From QQUD01 sp039029915 (lineage in GTDB: Bacteria > Chloroflexota > Anaerolineae > Promineifilales > Promineifilaceae), in NCBI GenBank assembly GCA_039029915.1, contig JBCCFD010000146.1:1-15750 (forward strand): a stretch of DNA of 15,750 bases, in the 5' to 3' direction. Positions 7,307-13,998 of this stretch are shown piece after piece. The notes below the pieces were generated by a model. It made no database searches, was not told the origin of the DNA, and saw only the letters and a program-made list of their open reading frames with translations. A program made the position numbers and the translations under genes. Position 1 is the first letter of the stretch. Each line of letters begins with the position of its first letter.

Positions 7307-7732
7307 TCAATTTAATAAGATGCCGCGTTTAGGCGGCAAACGAGGCAAAGGAAAAAGCCGCTGTCTCATCTGCATCGGCTGACCGCAGTTTGGACAAGCG
7401 GATGCTTTGTCGATAGGCTCTTTTTGAGTCTCAGGTTGTCGAAACACCTGTTTTAACCCTAACGCCACCTGACCTGTCGCTGACGATTTGTATCGAAAGG
7501 TGACGCATTCCTCATCAACCGCCAGAATGCGCCTATTGGAAATGGCTACCCTAAATACGTAGGGGGCTAGATATTTAAGCGCAGAGTGCCCTTTGCCAAC
7601 GGTCTGAGAATGCACCACCCAATCCTTGTGCCAAGGATGCACCGTTGTTTGGTCTAGCAACCCTAATTGACGCAACCCACCCCGAAACCTGCCCCGAAAC
7701 AGCTTGGCTAAAGGCTTGACGGGAAGAAAGAA
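7307..7732 (-). pseudogene. Decayed IS91-family (Y2) transposase remnant
   Basis: After a TAA at 7735-7733 the frame reads FFLPVKPLAKLFRGRFRGGLRQLGLL, then DWVVHSQTVG and ALKYLAPYVFRVAISNRRI, then VTFRYK, and ends with a zinc-binding SACPNCGQPM. These are successive conserved blocks of IS91-type rolling-circle transposases, including the YLAPY pair of tyrosines. The N-terminal half with the HUH-type metal-binding region is missing. The block that usually follows VTFRYK (FIRRFLQHVLPKGF and beyond) is also gone, so the gene has lost its 5' part and an internal piece of roughly 60 codons. A TTG at 7675 could start a 122-residue product, but it would be inactive. The remnant sits where composition and gene content change from accessory (left) to core-like (right). 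Confidence 0.85.
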
Positions 7733-7753
7733 TTACAGGTCAAATGGGGGGCG

Positions 7754-7810
7754 AAAACCTCTGAGGTTTTTAGGTATGCTTGCTCGTTTTTTGTCTAAAC
7801 CTCAGAGGTT
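7754..7810. terminator. Pair of short hairpins, probable terminator of the dioxygenase transcript
   Basis: Two 13-nt near-palindromes, AACCTCTGAGGTT (7756-7768) and AACCTCAGAGGTT (7798-7810), are exact reverse complements of each other. Each can fold alone with a 6-bp stem, or both can pair across a 29-nt spacer. The first is flanked by A and T runs (AAAACCTC...GAGGTTTTT), so it suits termination on both strands. They begin 15 nt past the end of the intradiol-dioxygenase-like gene, in the right place for its terminator. Confidence 0.6.
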
Positions 7811-7825
7811 GTTTTGTATTCCGCA

Positions 7826-8599
7826 TTAGCTCATATCTAAGGCGACGTCAAAGGTGGTAGTGTAGCCTGCCTCCGTTTTTGTGACGTCAAGGAGGAGCTG
7901 ATTGTTGCTGTCTAAGAAGATGCCGTCTTGGCTGTTGCGGACTAGGCGGTCACCTCGGGCGTTGTAGGGGGCTTGGGAGAGCACGTCATCGTTTAACTCT
8001 TCATCAAAGAATACTTGGGACGTAAAATCATACCCATCCTCTGTTCTGATTTTGAAGTGAATATGAACGGCGCGCCCCGCATACCAGCCGGGGTAGATTG
8101 TTTGGAAGTTAACAAGCCCCGCTGAATCGGTAACCTGATAACCACGCAGGAACTTTTGCCCCACGGTATCAAATCCCAGCTGATCGGTGTCGGAGTAAAT
8201 GCCTTCGGCGTCGCAGTGCCAAATGTCCACTTGGGCATTAGCAAGTGGGGCGCAGGTGTTGTCAACAATTTGATGGACGCGGAAGGATAAATCTAAAAGG
8301 ACACCGGTGCTGACAGCCCCATTTGATGGATCGGGGCGAACGTCGGAGCGGTTAAGCTGATCATCAACAAAGATGGGCCCTTCCGTTAATTCTGGTCGCA
8401 CCACGCAGATGCCTTGGCTGGTTGCCGCATCGCTGCTGCCTGAATCCTCAGCGCCCGTAAGGCCACAGGCGGCGAGCAGAAACGCCCCGCCGGTTGCGCT
8501 CAGTAATTTGATCGCCTGCCTGCGGCTTAATACCGCGCCAATGGGTAAATCATCCTCATCGATAAAAAAGTTTGATTGGGGGTGTACTGGGTTTTTCAT
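7826..8599 (-). CDS. Exported intradiol ring-cleavage dioxygenase-like protein (Tat/lipoprotein)
   Basis: The 257-residue protein begins with a Tat-type signal containing SRRQAIK (25-31), a hydrophobic stretch and a lipobox LLAAC with Cys45, so it is probably exported folded and lipid-anchored. The rest matches the catalytic domain of the protocatechuate/catechol dioxygenase superfamily. The four non-haem Fe(III) ligands can be assigned as Tyr135 (in WHCDAEGIYSD), Tyr173, His179 and His181 (in PGWYAGRAVHIHFKI). Cytoplasmic family members open catechol rings between the hydroxyls; exported single-domain members are widespread and mostly of unknown substrate. The ATG follows the stop of the upstream gene directly (TAGATG), so the two are translationally coupled. 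No other aromatic-degradation genes are nearby, so a standard beta-ketoadipate role is unlikely. Confidence 0.88.
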   Translation of the reverse strand: MKNPVHPQSNFFIDEDDLPIGAVLSRRQAIKLLSATGGAFLLAACGLTGAEDSGSSDAATSQGICVVRPELTEGPIFVDDQLNRSDVRPDPSNGAVSTGVLLDLSFRVHQIVDNTCAPLANAQVDIWHCDAEGIYSDTDQLGFDTVGQKFLRGYQVTDSAGLVNFQTIYPGWYAGRAVHIHFKIRTEDGYDFTSQVFFDEELNDDVLSQAPYNARGDRLVRNSQDGIFLDSNNQLLLDVTKTEAGYTTTFDVALDMS

Positions 8600-9433
8600 C
8601 TATTGAACCCCCTCAAATCGGATGTTTGATGGATGTGGATAGCGGCCATCGGGCCAATGATTAGTGGGGTAACTATATTGGTCAGATTCGAATATCTGAA
8701 TGATTGTTGGCACATTCTCAGCTAACTCTGCCCGATTATTTAGGCGCATTTCATCGGAGGCTAAATCTTTTTCGGCGCCCGTTTCCATATAAGCGGCCGT
8801 TGCCAAATAGACGAATTCCGTGACCTTGCAGCTGCTGTCGCAGGTGGGGTCGTTGTATACGTAGAAGCGTTCTTGGTCGGCCAGAAGCCACGTCTGATAA
8901 AGGGTGCTGTTGTCGCTAGCAGATTCGCTAAATGTGGCGGGGTCTAAGGTTTGCCAGCCGGCGTTCATGATGATGTGATGAATCTCTTCTTGGGAGGCGT
9001 CTCGCTGCTCTCCGCTGGGGTTTGTTTCGGAGGCGTAGAGGTCTTGAATGCGGTAGCCGTCAAAGGCGCTGAATAATCTGGGGGCGACTACGGGAGAGAT
9101 GCCGCTGGCTGACATGAGGACAACAGGCTTATTTTGCTCGAAAGCATCGAGAAGCCGAGGTTCGTCAATTTGTCCGTCTTCATTGTTGTCGAGCCATTCA
9201 GCGGCGACGTAGGCGGCGTGGGCTAGCTTATCGGGCGGCACGTCCTTGGTAGCGCAGATGAGGAGGTGGTCAAAAACAAGGGCGGATTTGTCGAAAACGG
9301 CCGTTTCACACGACGAAGCAGGGTTGGCTTGTGCTCTAAATTCGGCTGGTGTGAAGAACCGGAATCCGATAAAAGCGCCAAGGAGCAGAACAAAAAATAG
9401 AATAAGGGCAATTGTAAGTGGTGATCTTTTCAT
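8600..9433 (-). CDS. Secreted or membrane-anchored EF-hand-like protein of unknown function
   Basis: The 277-residue protein starts with a Lys-Arg stretch and a hydrophobic segment (about 8-28) that serves as signal peptide or anchor. A calcium-loop-like DNNEDGQID (82-90) fits EF-hand positions 1, 3, 5, 6, 8 and 9, but position 12 is Arg rather than Glu. Other visible elements are a possible metal-binding EEIHHIIMNAGW (149-160) and a Cys pair at 198 and 202 (CDSSC), which could form a disulfide outside the cell. I do not recognise a characterised family. The EEIHH-type motif recalls secreted EF-hand proteins of unknown function. Its stop abuts the start of the dioxygenase-like gene, which suggests that the two exported proteins work together. 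The ribosome binding site is weak. Confidence 0.75.
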   Translation of the reverse strand: MKRSPLTIALILFFVLLLGAFIGFRFFTPAEFRAQANPASSCETAVFDKSALVFDHLLICATKDVPPDKLAHAAYVAAEWLDNNEDGQIDEPRLLDAFEQNKPVVLMSASGISPVVAPRLFSAFDGYRIQDLYASETNPSGEQRDASQEEIHHIIMNAGWQTLDPATFSESASDNSTLYQTWLLADQERFYVYNDPTCDSSCKVTEFVYLATAAYMETGAEKDLASDEMRLNNRAELAENVPTIIQIFESDQYSYPTNHWPDGRYPHPSNIRFEGVQ

Positions 9434-9484
9434 ACGTTGAGTTTACCGAGCAAATGTTGTGGAAATATGATGCGCAGCGTTTTT

Positions 9485-10111
9485 TTACTTAACAACAGGT
9501 TGCTCATTGAGTTGCTGGCGAGACTTTTCAATTTCGGCGTCAATTTCAAGGGTGAGCTTATGAATGAGGGGGGAGGTATCGTCGATTAACGGCCGTAAAA
9601 CAATATCTGAAATAACCCCCTTGGTTGTGACAATCCAGCGCAGCTGTTTGGTTCGGGGGTGAATGTAGCTTTGACACGGTGTAATAACAATTTCCACATC
9701 GTTCTCTGCAAGCTGCACGATTATTTTGCGGTGGTGATCTTTCCGTTCAAAAGGAAGCTCTTTTTTTTGCAAAACGGTTTCAATCGCAGCGGCTGAGACA
9801 CGCCAAGCGGCATCAAATTTTTTGTTGACCTCATCCCGAAAAAGCAGATGCTGCACCATGCCCGCGCAGAAAAATACATAAAAGGGGAGCAGAAGCAGAA
9901 TGATTCCCATCCAAACGGAAGTGGAAAATGAAATAAACACCACGCCAAGATAGAGAAGAATCAGGCGGACTTGCGTTTTACGCTGGTTGAAATTGGGACT
10001 GACCGGGTAAAAAGAAAACCGACGCAGGCTGGTCATCTGCGGATTGTCTAAGCGTCCGAGGTGCCATTTGAATGTAGAAACGATGTCTCGATTTTCTTCT
10101 AATGCATCCAT
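9485..10111 (-). CDS. Small two-TM membrane protein of unknown function
   Basis: From the ATG at 10111 the product has 208 residues. A soluble N-terminus of about 45 residues precedes two closely spaced membrane segments (about 48-64 and 67-86). A soluble C-terminal domain of about 120 residues follows, with beta-rich text such as RKIIVQLAENDVEIVITP and QLRWIVTTKGVISDIVL and a charged helix at the end. I do not recognise a family; a YcxB-like layout of two TMs and a cytosolic beta domain is a loose analogy. The frame stays open upstream to a TTG at 10306, but the extra 65 residues look unlike protein (five Cys, no conserved blocks) and overlap inverted repeats, so I prefer 10111. No clear ribosome binding site precedes either start. 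Confidence 0.6.
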   Translation of the reverse strand: MDALEENRDIVSTFKWHLGRLDNPQMTSLRRFSFYPVSPNFNQRKTQVRLILLYLGVVFISFSTSVWMGIILLLLPFYVFFCAGMVQHLLFRDEVNKKFDAAWRVSAAAIETVLQKKELPFERKDHHRKIIVQLAENDVEIVITPCQSYIHPRTKQLRWIVTTKGVISDIVLRPLIDDTSPLIHKLTLEIDAEIEKSRQQLNEQPVVK

Positions 10112-10120
10112 GATGTAATA

Positions 10121-10141
10121 ACAAAGGTGTAAATACTTTGT
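10121..10141 (-). promoter_or_regulatory. Hairpin 10 nt ahead of the start codon
   Basis: ACAAAG (10121-10126) and CTTTGT (10136-10141) form a 6-bp stem with a 9-nt loop, 9 nt upstream of the chosen ATG at 10111. In the mRNA it would cover the usual ribosome landing zone, so it may lower or regulate initiation. Confidence 0.35.
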
Positions 10142-10156
10142 GAGATACGAAATATT

Positions 10157-10176
10157 TGGACGTCCAGTGATCACTG
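10157..10176. promoter_or_regulatory. Two overlapping perfect palindromes, operator-like
   Basis: TGGACGTCCA (10157-10166) and CAGTGATCACTG (10165-10176) are perfect palindromes of 10 and 12 nt that share two bases. They lie 46-65 nt upstream of the small membrane-protein gene in a stretch without coding signs. Such an arrangement suits a binding site for a dimeric regulator. No regulator gene is adjacent. Confidence 0.4.
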
Positions 10177-10267
10177 AGCCTATCAAAGTCGCTTTCTTCA
10201 CCCTTCGACAAACCTGTTGGCAGTCTTGGGAGCATTCAGGGCGCGCAAACTCTGTCCAAATGCGTTC

Positions 10268-10402
10268 TTTTTGTTTGCTTAAAAATTTGCTTCTAAGTAC
10301 AGTCAAATATACTTTGATGGATACGAATTAATTTTAGCTATGCCTCAAAGCAAACAAAAACAGAGCTACCAGTTTTGTATCCATCTAATCGTTTTTGTTT
10401 GC
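10268..10402 (-). promoter_or_regulatory. Mutually exclusive inverted repeats in the leader, switch-like
   Basis: A central element AAGCAAACAAAAA (10348-10360) is the exact 13-nt complement of TTTTTGTTTGCTT (10268-10280). The overlapping GCAAACAAAAAC (10350-10361) is the exact 12-nt complement of GTTTTTGTTTGC (10391-10402), which covers the last codons of the kinase gene. One segment can therefore pair either upstream or downstream. A second inverted repeat, GATGGATAC (10316-10324) with GTATCCATC (10377-10385), interleaves with these and would form a pseudoknot. In the transcript this lies between the kinase gene and the membrane-protein gene and could act as attenuator, terminator or processing site. 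Confidence 0.45.
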
Positions 10403-11173
10403 ACTCAGACGACTGCGGTTATTCTGAAAGGCGCTTGCTTCATTTTGCCAGTGGATTAGATGTCCTTCATTCTCAAGCTTCAAGGCGACCTCTTGCCCCA
10501 GCAAATTTTCCATCTGTGCTTTGCTCCCCATAAAACATAAGACATCATATATCATATCAAAAAGAGGCGCATTGACCTCGATACCATAAGTCCCACAAAA
10601 CAGATTGAGTCGTCGGCTATCGTTTCGAATATCTGCTTCTGTAAATGCCTTTTGCTCAGCACTGTGAAATGATAGGGGTGTTAGCCAAAAAGCCGCATAA
10701 GCGACATCCCGAAGTCGTGGTCCCGGACCGATTAAATCAAAATCAACGACCGCATAAGGTATTTGTGACCGATAGATAAAATTGTAGGGGGCAAAATCGT
10801 TATGGCAAATGACCTCGTGACGGGCAGGATCAGGATATGCAATGCCCCAGACCATTGAGTCATCTACGGGAAAATCAGCGGTGGCGTCGTGGTAAGCCCG
10901 CAAAAGCTTTGCTGCGTGAATAAGAGGTTGATCATTTTTCCAAGTAGAGGGATTAACGGCCGTTTCCCCCTCCAAAAATGATAAAACCTCGCGCTGCTTA
11001 TCGTCAATACCCAGAAACCGAGGGCATCCTTTAAATCCTTTTTCTTCCAGATGTAAAAGCAGCTGGTGAACGGTTGGGCTGACGGCTGACGTTGCCCGAC
11101 GAACAGTATTTCCTATTCGTACAACACCATCGTTGATATTGCCTCCCTTTAGCGGGATTTCATTTTCATTCAT
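10385..11173 (-). CDS. APH-fold phosphotransferase (aminoglycoside/choline kinase superfamily)
   Basis: The product is about 262 residues, typical of APH kinases. The catalytic loop is ICHNDFAPYNFIY (about 122-134), with HND and the downstream Asn that binds metal. The DFG-equivalent is VVDFDLIGPGPRLRDVAY (142-159), which supplies the Mg-binding Asp. The glycine-rich start is degenerate but reads as GNINDGVVRIGNTVRR. Family members transfer phosphate from ATP to aminoglycosides, choline, homoserine, sugars or other small molecules, so the substrate cannot be read from sequence. A GTG at 11176 precedes the ATG at 11173 directly; I use the ATG. The gene begins 24 nt after the cytochrome gene and may be read through from it. 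Resistance is possible but should not be assumed. Confidence 0.85.
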   Translation of the reverse strand: MNENEIPLKGGNINDGVVRIGNTVRRATSAVSPTVHQLLLHLEEKGFKGCPRFLGIDDKQREVLSFLEGETAVNPSTWKNDQPLIHAAKLLRAYHDATADFPVDDSMVWGIAYPDPARHEVICHNDFAPYNFIYRSQIPYAVVDFDLIGPGPRLRDVAYAAFWLTPLSFHSAEQKAFTEADIRNDSRRLNLFCGTYGIEVNAPLFDMIYDVLCFMGSKAQMENLLGQEVALKLENEGHLIHWQNEASAFQNNRSRLSANKND

Positions 11174-11197
11174 CACGTGCGATAAGAAATGTGTAAA

Positions 11198-12910
11198 CTA
11201 TTCCGTTGTCCACATCTCGATTAGATCAGCCTTCAGGGCTTGCCTTTGCTGAATGTACTGGGCGCGGCTGATTTGATTGGCCTCGTAGGCGTCATCGAGT
11301 TCAGCCAGGTGCTGCAGAACCCCTTCGGGGGTATCCAAGCCAGTGGACTGATTTGGCTGACGGAAAGCGGCGAAGATAGCCCCCAGCGCCACGACGATGG
11401 CCAAACTGCCCCAAATAAACTCGTTCTGATTGTTGCGCTGAATGATGGTATTGCCCTCTAAATCTCGTACCGTGCTGGGACGGCCGTTTAGCTGTAAGCT
11501 CAGCACATTGGTCAGACTCGTGTTGACATAATTGTTGACCTGCCCGATGGGGACCCGCTGAGTGCCTTGAAATTGCCAGCTGTTTCCCTGAATTTCAACC
11601 CCATTGTCAGGCAGTATGAGAACGGCTTGATCGGTGACGTAGGGCAGCGGATGCGCAATCGTCATGCCGGGTTCGAAGGGGAGAATATATGACACCAAGA
11701 TTTCAGAAACGGCTCGACCGGGATTGAGCGGTATCGTATCAACCCAGCCCACGCCCCCCTGGACAATTTCAGGGGCAGCATTAAAGTTTCCTGTTGCGCC
11801 TAGTGCTCGTTGGAACTGGATGCTAGTGGCACCCGCCGGAAGCTCAATTTGAAAAACCCCGGTTTCGGGAACCCCATTAGTTCCCACAAAGAGGGATGGG
11901 GCGAAGTTGCTAATGGTGTACAGCTCGGCGATTTGCACATTGCCTTCTACAAAGTCAACAATCACCTGAACTTGTTCAACAACGATGGCGCTGGGGTCAG
12001 TAGCCGTGTCAAAAACCGTAATTGGCAAATCAACGGCCGGATTTGACCGCTCGATCTGACTCGGTTGGCTTGTGAAGTCGTACTCGTTATAGGACGTTGA
12101 GAGAATGTAGACCCAGTCGGGAGCGATTTGTTCCAAATCAAACTGGAAGTTGCCCGATTCGTCTGCGGTGGTGGTGAGGTCTATCGTTTGCTCAAGGTTG
12201 AGCGTAAACCCGCGTAGATTGACCTGCAGGCCACCAACGGCCGTTTCTGTTGAGCCATTAGAAATATTTCCGGTGACCACGGCCGCTTCGATCGGGGCAT
12301 TAAGCAGAGCCAGATCAACATATTGATAGCTTCCCGTGCGCAAATAATCAATAAGCGCTAGCTGATCATCGATAGGGAGGTCGGTTGGGAGAACACCTTG
12401 GTCATTTAAGGTGGTTTGCGCTATTTCGTTGCTAACTGTTGCCCAGAAGGCCACGTTTTCGGGGGGCGGTTCCCCATTGGCTAGCTCTGCACCGCGCGCC
12501 ACCGATTCAGGCGGGGTGCTAAAGCTGTAAATGAGGGCGATCAAATCCCAAATCTCTTCGTCGGTCAGCGGGTTGCTAGACCCCTCACCAAAAAGAGGCA
12601 TGCCGGCTGTTAAACGGCCGTTGCTGATGGTATTGAACAGTTCAGCCGGAACGGCCGTTTGTCGATAGGCGGGGTCTGCAAAGGCGGTTGGGGGTTGAAT
12701 TGACTGCGGTGCCAGCTCCCCATCTCCCATGGCATTAGGGCCGTGACAGTTGGCACACCGGTTTTCATAGATGGGAATCGCGCGTTCAGCATTAGGGATG
12801 GTGGAAGGTACGGGTAAATCTTGAGCGGTAGATCGGCCGTTTTGCCAAAACAGACCGCCAAACAGGAGAAGAAAGATTGATGTAAAAAGGTAAAATTGCC
12901 TGTTTGTCAC
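11198..12910 (-). CDS. Secreted, membrane-anchored cytochrome c fused to a carboxypeptidase-regulatory-like region
   Basis: The 570-residue protein opens with a signal sequence (to about residue 30). A class I cytochrome c domain follows, with haem motif CANCH (52-56) and probable axial Met104 in AGMPLF. Residues about 135-200 look like a second cytochrome-like segment (SVARGAELANG, then DDQLALIDYLRTG) without any CxxCH. Residues about 210-300 resemble a carboxypeptidase regulatory-like beta sandwich (ESGNFQFDLEQIAPDWVYIL). A further beta-rich region leads to a membrane helix near 496-515. The cytoplasmic tail (DDAYEANQISRAQYIQQRQALKADLIEMW) has a SHOCT-like or CcmI-like pattern. The GTG start overlaps the upstream stop by 4 nt. 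It lies downstream of ccm genes, so it may be an electron carrier or a haem-attachment client of that pathway. Confidence 0.85.
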   Translation of the reverse strand: MTNRQFYLFTSIFLLLFGGLFWQNGRSTAQDLPVPSTIPNAERAIPIYENRCANCHGPNAMGDGELAPQSIQPPTAFADPAYRQTAVPAELFNTISNGRLTAGMPLFGEGSSNPLTDEEIWDLIALIYSFSTPPESVARGAELANGEPPPENVAFWATVSNEIAQTTLNDQGVLPTDLPIDDQLALIDYLRTGSYQYVDLALLNAPIEAAVVTGNISNGSTETAVGGLQVNLRGFTLNLEQTIDLTTTADESGNFQFDLEQIAPDWVYILSTSYNEYDFTSQPSQIERSNPAVDLPITVFDTATDPSAIVVEQVQVIVDFVEGNVQIAELYTISNFAPSLFVGTNGVPETGVFQIELPAGATSIQFQRALGATGNFNAAPEIVQGGVGWVDTIPLNPGRAVSEILVSYILPFEPGMTIAHPLPYVTDQAVLILPDNGVEIQGNSWQFQGTQRVPIGQVNNYVNTSLTNVLSLQLNGRPSTVRDLEGNTIIQRNNQNEFIWGSLAIVVALGAIFAAFRQPNQSTGLDTPEGVLQHLAELDDAYEANQISRAQYIQQRQALKADLIEMWTTE

Positions 12911-13359
12911 GATGTGGCGGCCTCATCCAGTTTGTAGCCACAGTGAGCGCAAAATTTATCCTTATGCTTCGTAGCCGAGCCGCATTCAGGGCAAGGCACC
13001 CCCTCTTGGCCGATATCGACGCCGCGAATGCTAGCAATGGCTCGTTCAATTTTGGCATCTAGCTCCGCCTCGCTTGCTCCGACGGTTGGTAGCGACATTT
13101 CAAATTTTCGCAGCAGGAGGGCGGCATCTTTAACCATAAAATATCGCTGCTGACGATATTCAGTTTCTGGAAGGGTGCCTGCTTCGAACTCGACATCAAG
13201 CGCTTGAATATCGTTGAGGATTTGATCTTTTTGAGCCAGTAGCTCGAGTCTTTTGGAGCGTTGAGTTGGTTTCGTGTCTTTGACAAAAAACGGCCGTGCC
13301 AAATACCCAATAAAAATAATGAAAAGAGAGATACTTAATAAAATGGAGCCAATCGTCAT
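12907..13359 (-). CDS. Membrane-anchored zinc-ribbon protein, CcmI-like
   Basis: The product is about 150 residues from ATG 13359. It has one N-terminal membrane helix, then a helical segment LAQKDQILNDIQALDVEFEAGTLPETEY that recalls the CcmI/SHOCT pattern (helix, short acidic loop, helix). It ends in a C4 zinc ribbon, CPECG...FCAHCGYKL. In Chloroflexota-type cytochrome c maturation clusters a protein of this layout usually follows ccmH and the thioredoxin gene, and I infer a role in haem attachment or apocytochrome handling. The ATG begins one base after the toxin stop (TAAGATG). A TTG at 13374, overlapping the toxin gene, is the alternative start. The gene overlaps the following cytochrome gene by 4 nt (GTGA), so those two are tightly coupled. 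Confidence 0.75.
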   Translation of the reverse strand: MTIGSILLSISLFIIFIGYLARPFFVKDTKPTQRSKRLELLAQKDQILNDIQALDVEFEAGTLPETEYRQQRYFMVKDAALLLRKFEMSLPTVGASEAELDAKIERAIASIRGVDIGQEGVPCPECGSATKHKDKFCAHCGYKLDEAATS

Positions 13360-13360
13360 C

Positions 13361-13693
13361 TTAAATATATTCAATCCGATTTTTCATATCTTCTGCTGTA
13401 TAAACAGAATGCATAAGAGACAGCCAATTCACCCATTCCCCAATGTAATGAACGCTCTGCTGACCAAATACGATGCCAGCGTGCGCCTCACTCTTCATAG
13501 CCAAATGAATGAAATCGCTATCGTAGGTGCATAAAACACGATTCAATTCAGTCGCTTTTTGAAGATGGTTGGCATCGCTGTCACCGAGCATGTCCAAATC
13601 GCGAACCGTAATTGCATCAATTCCTTTTAAAGTTAGTTGTTGGGCAACTTGAACGGGCACGTTTTCATCAAGATAAAAGCGAAGGCTGGCCAC
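13361..13693 (-). CDS. DUF5615 PIN-like toxin of a toxin-antitoxin pair
   Basis: The 110-residue protein has the DUF5615/Mut7-C PIN-like signature: RFYLDENVP at the N-terminus (Asp9, Glu10), DLDMLGDSDANHL (32-44) and CTYDSDFIHLA (55-65). These acidic residues would coordinate the metal ion of a nuclease active site. Family members are the presumed RNase toxins paired with DUF433 antitoxins. The GTG start (13693) lies inside the last codons of the DUF433 gene, a 26-nt overlap typical of this pair, with AGGAAG about 10 nt upstream. Its stop sits one base before the start of the zinc-ribbon gene, so the toxin is wedged into the cytochrome c maturation cluster. The family call is secure; activity is inferred. 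Confidence 0.9.
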   Translation of the reverse strand: MASLRFYLDENVPVQVAQQLTLKGIDAITVRDLDMLGDSDANHLQKATELNRVLCTYDSDFIHLAMKSEAHAGIVFGQQSVHYIGEWVNWLSLMHSVYTAEDMKNRIEYI

Positions 13694-13967
13694 CGATTAC
13701 ATCTTCCTTTGCTTGGCGAGCACTCAAGATTTGTTGGCGAATATCTACATCCAACATCGCTTTATTTTGATAGTAGTAAGCTAAAGCGGCATAGATATGA
13801 GCTAGGCTGATTTGATAGTCTGATGCTAATTCATCAGGTGACCGCTTATGGAATAAATGGGCTATTACAATATCTGTAACGCGTAGAGTTGTCCCTACCA
13901 AACAGGGGCTTCCTTTTCGAACTGCGGGATTCTTAATGATAAGGTCTATGCTTTCAATTGTATTCAT
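13668..13967 (-). CDS. DUF433 antitoxin
   Basis: The 99-residue product matches DUF433. It has the early block IIKNPAVRKGSPCLVGTTLRVTDIVIAHL (11-39; family pattern GxPxIxGTRIxVxxI) and a helix-turn-helix-like segment (SPDELASDYQISLAHIYAALAYYY). A charged C-terminal helix (IRQQILSARQAKEDVI) follows and would wrap the toxin. Antitoxins of this class bind their own promoter, and repeats able to serve as operator lie just upstream (14008-14043). The ATG has GGAA about 9 nt before it. The gene overlaps the DUF5615 toxin gene by 26 nt and is 93 nt from the stop of the upstream thioredoxin gene. Confidence 0.9.
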   Translation of the reverse strand: MNTIESIDLIIKNPAVRKGSPCLVGTTLRVTDIVIAHLFHKRSPDELASDYQISLAHIYAALAYYYQNKAMLDVDIRQQILSARQAKEDVIGGQPSLLS

Positions 13968-13998
13968 ACAATCATTCCATTCTTTTGCTTATGTTTGT

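Noticed and set aside
7321..7338. TGCCGC/GCGGCA hairpin near the 3' end of the transposase remnant, considered as terminator
   Set aside because: A 6-bp stem inside the codons for the zinc-ribbon tail and without a T run; it is explained by coding sequence.
7826..8599. Assigning pcaH or catA to the dioxygenase
   Set aside because: It is an exported single-domain lipoprotein with no partner subunit or pathway genes, so a specific catabolic gene name is not justified.
10112..10306. 65-residue N-terminal extension of the two-TM protein from TTG 10306
   Set aside because: Cys-rich, unlike a protein segment, and it overlaps inverted repeats; ATG 10111 is preferred, though the lack of a clear ribosome binding site leaves some doubt.
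10385..11173. Calling the kinase an aminoglycoside-resistance gene
   Set aside because: The APH fold is shared by choline, homoserine and sugar kinases; the sequence shows the fold but not the substrate.
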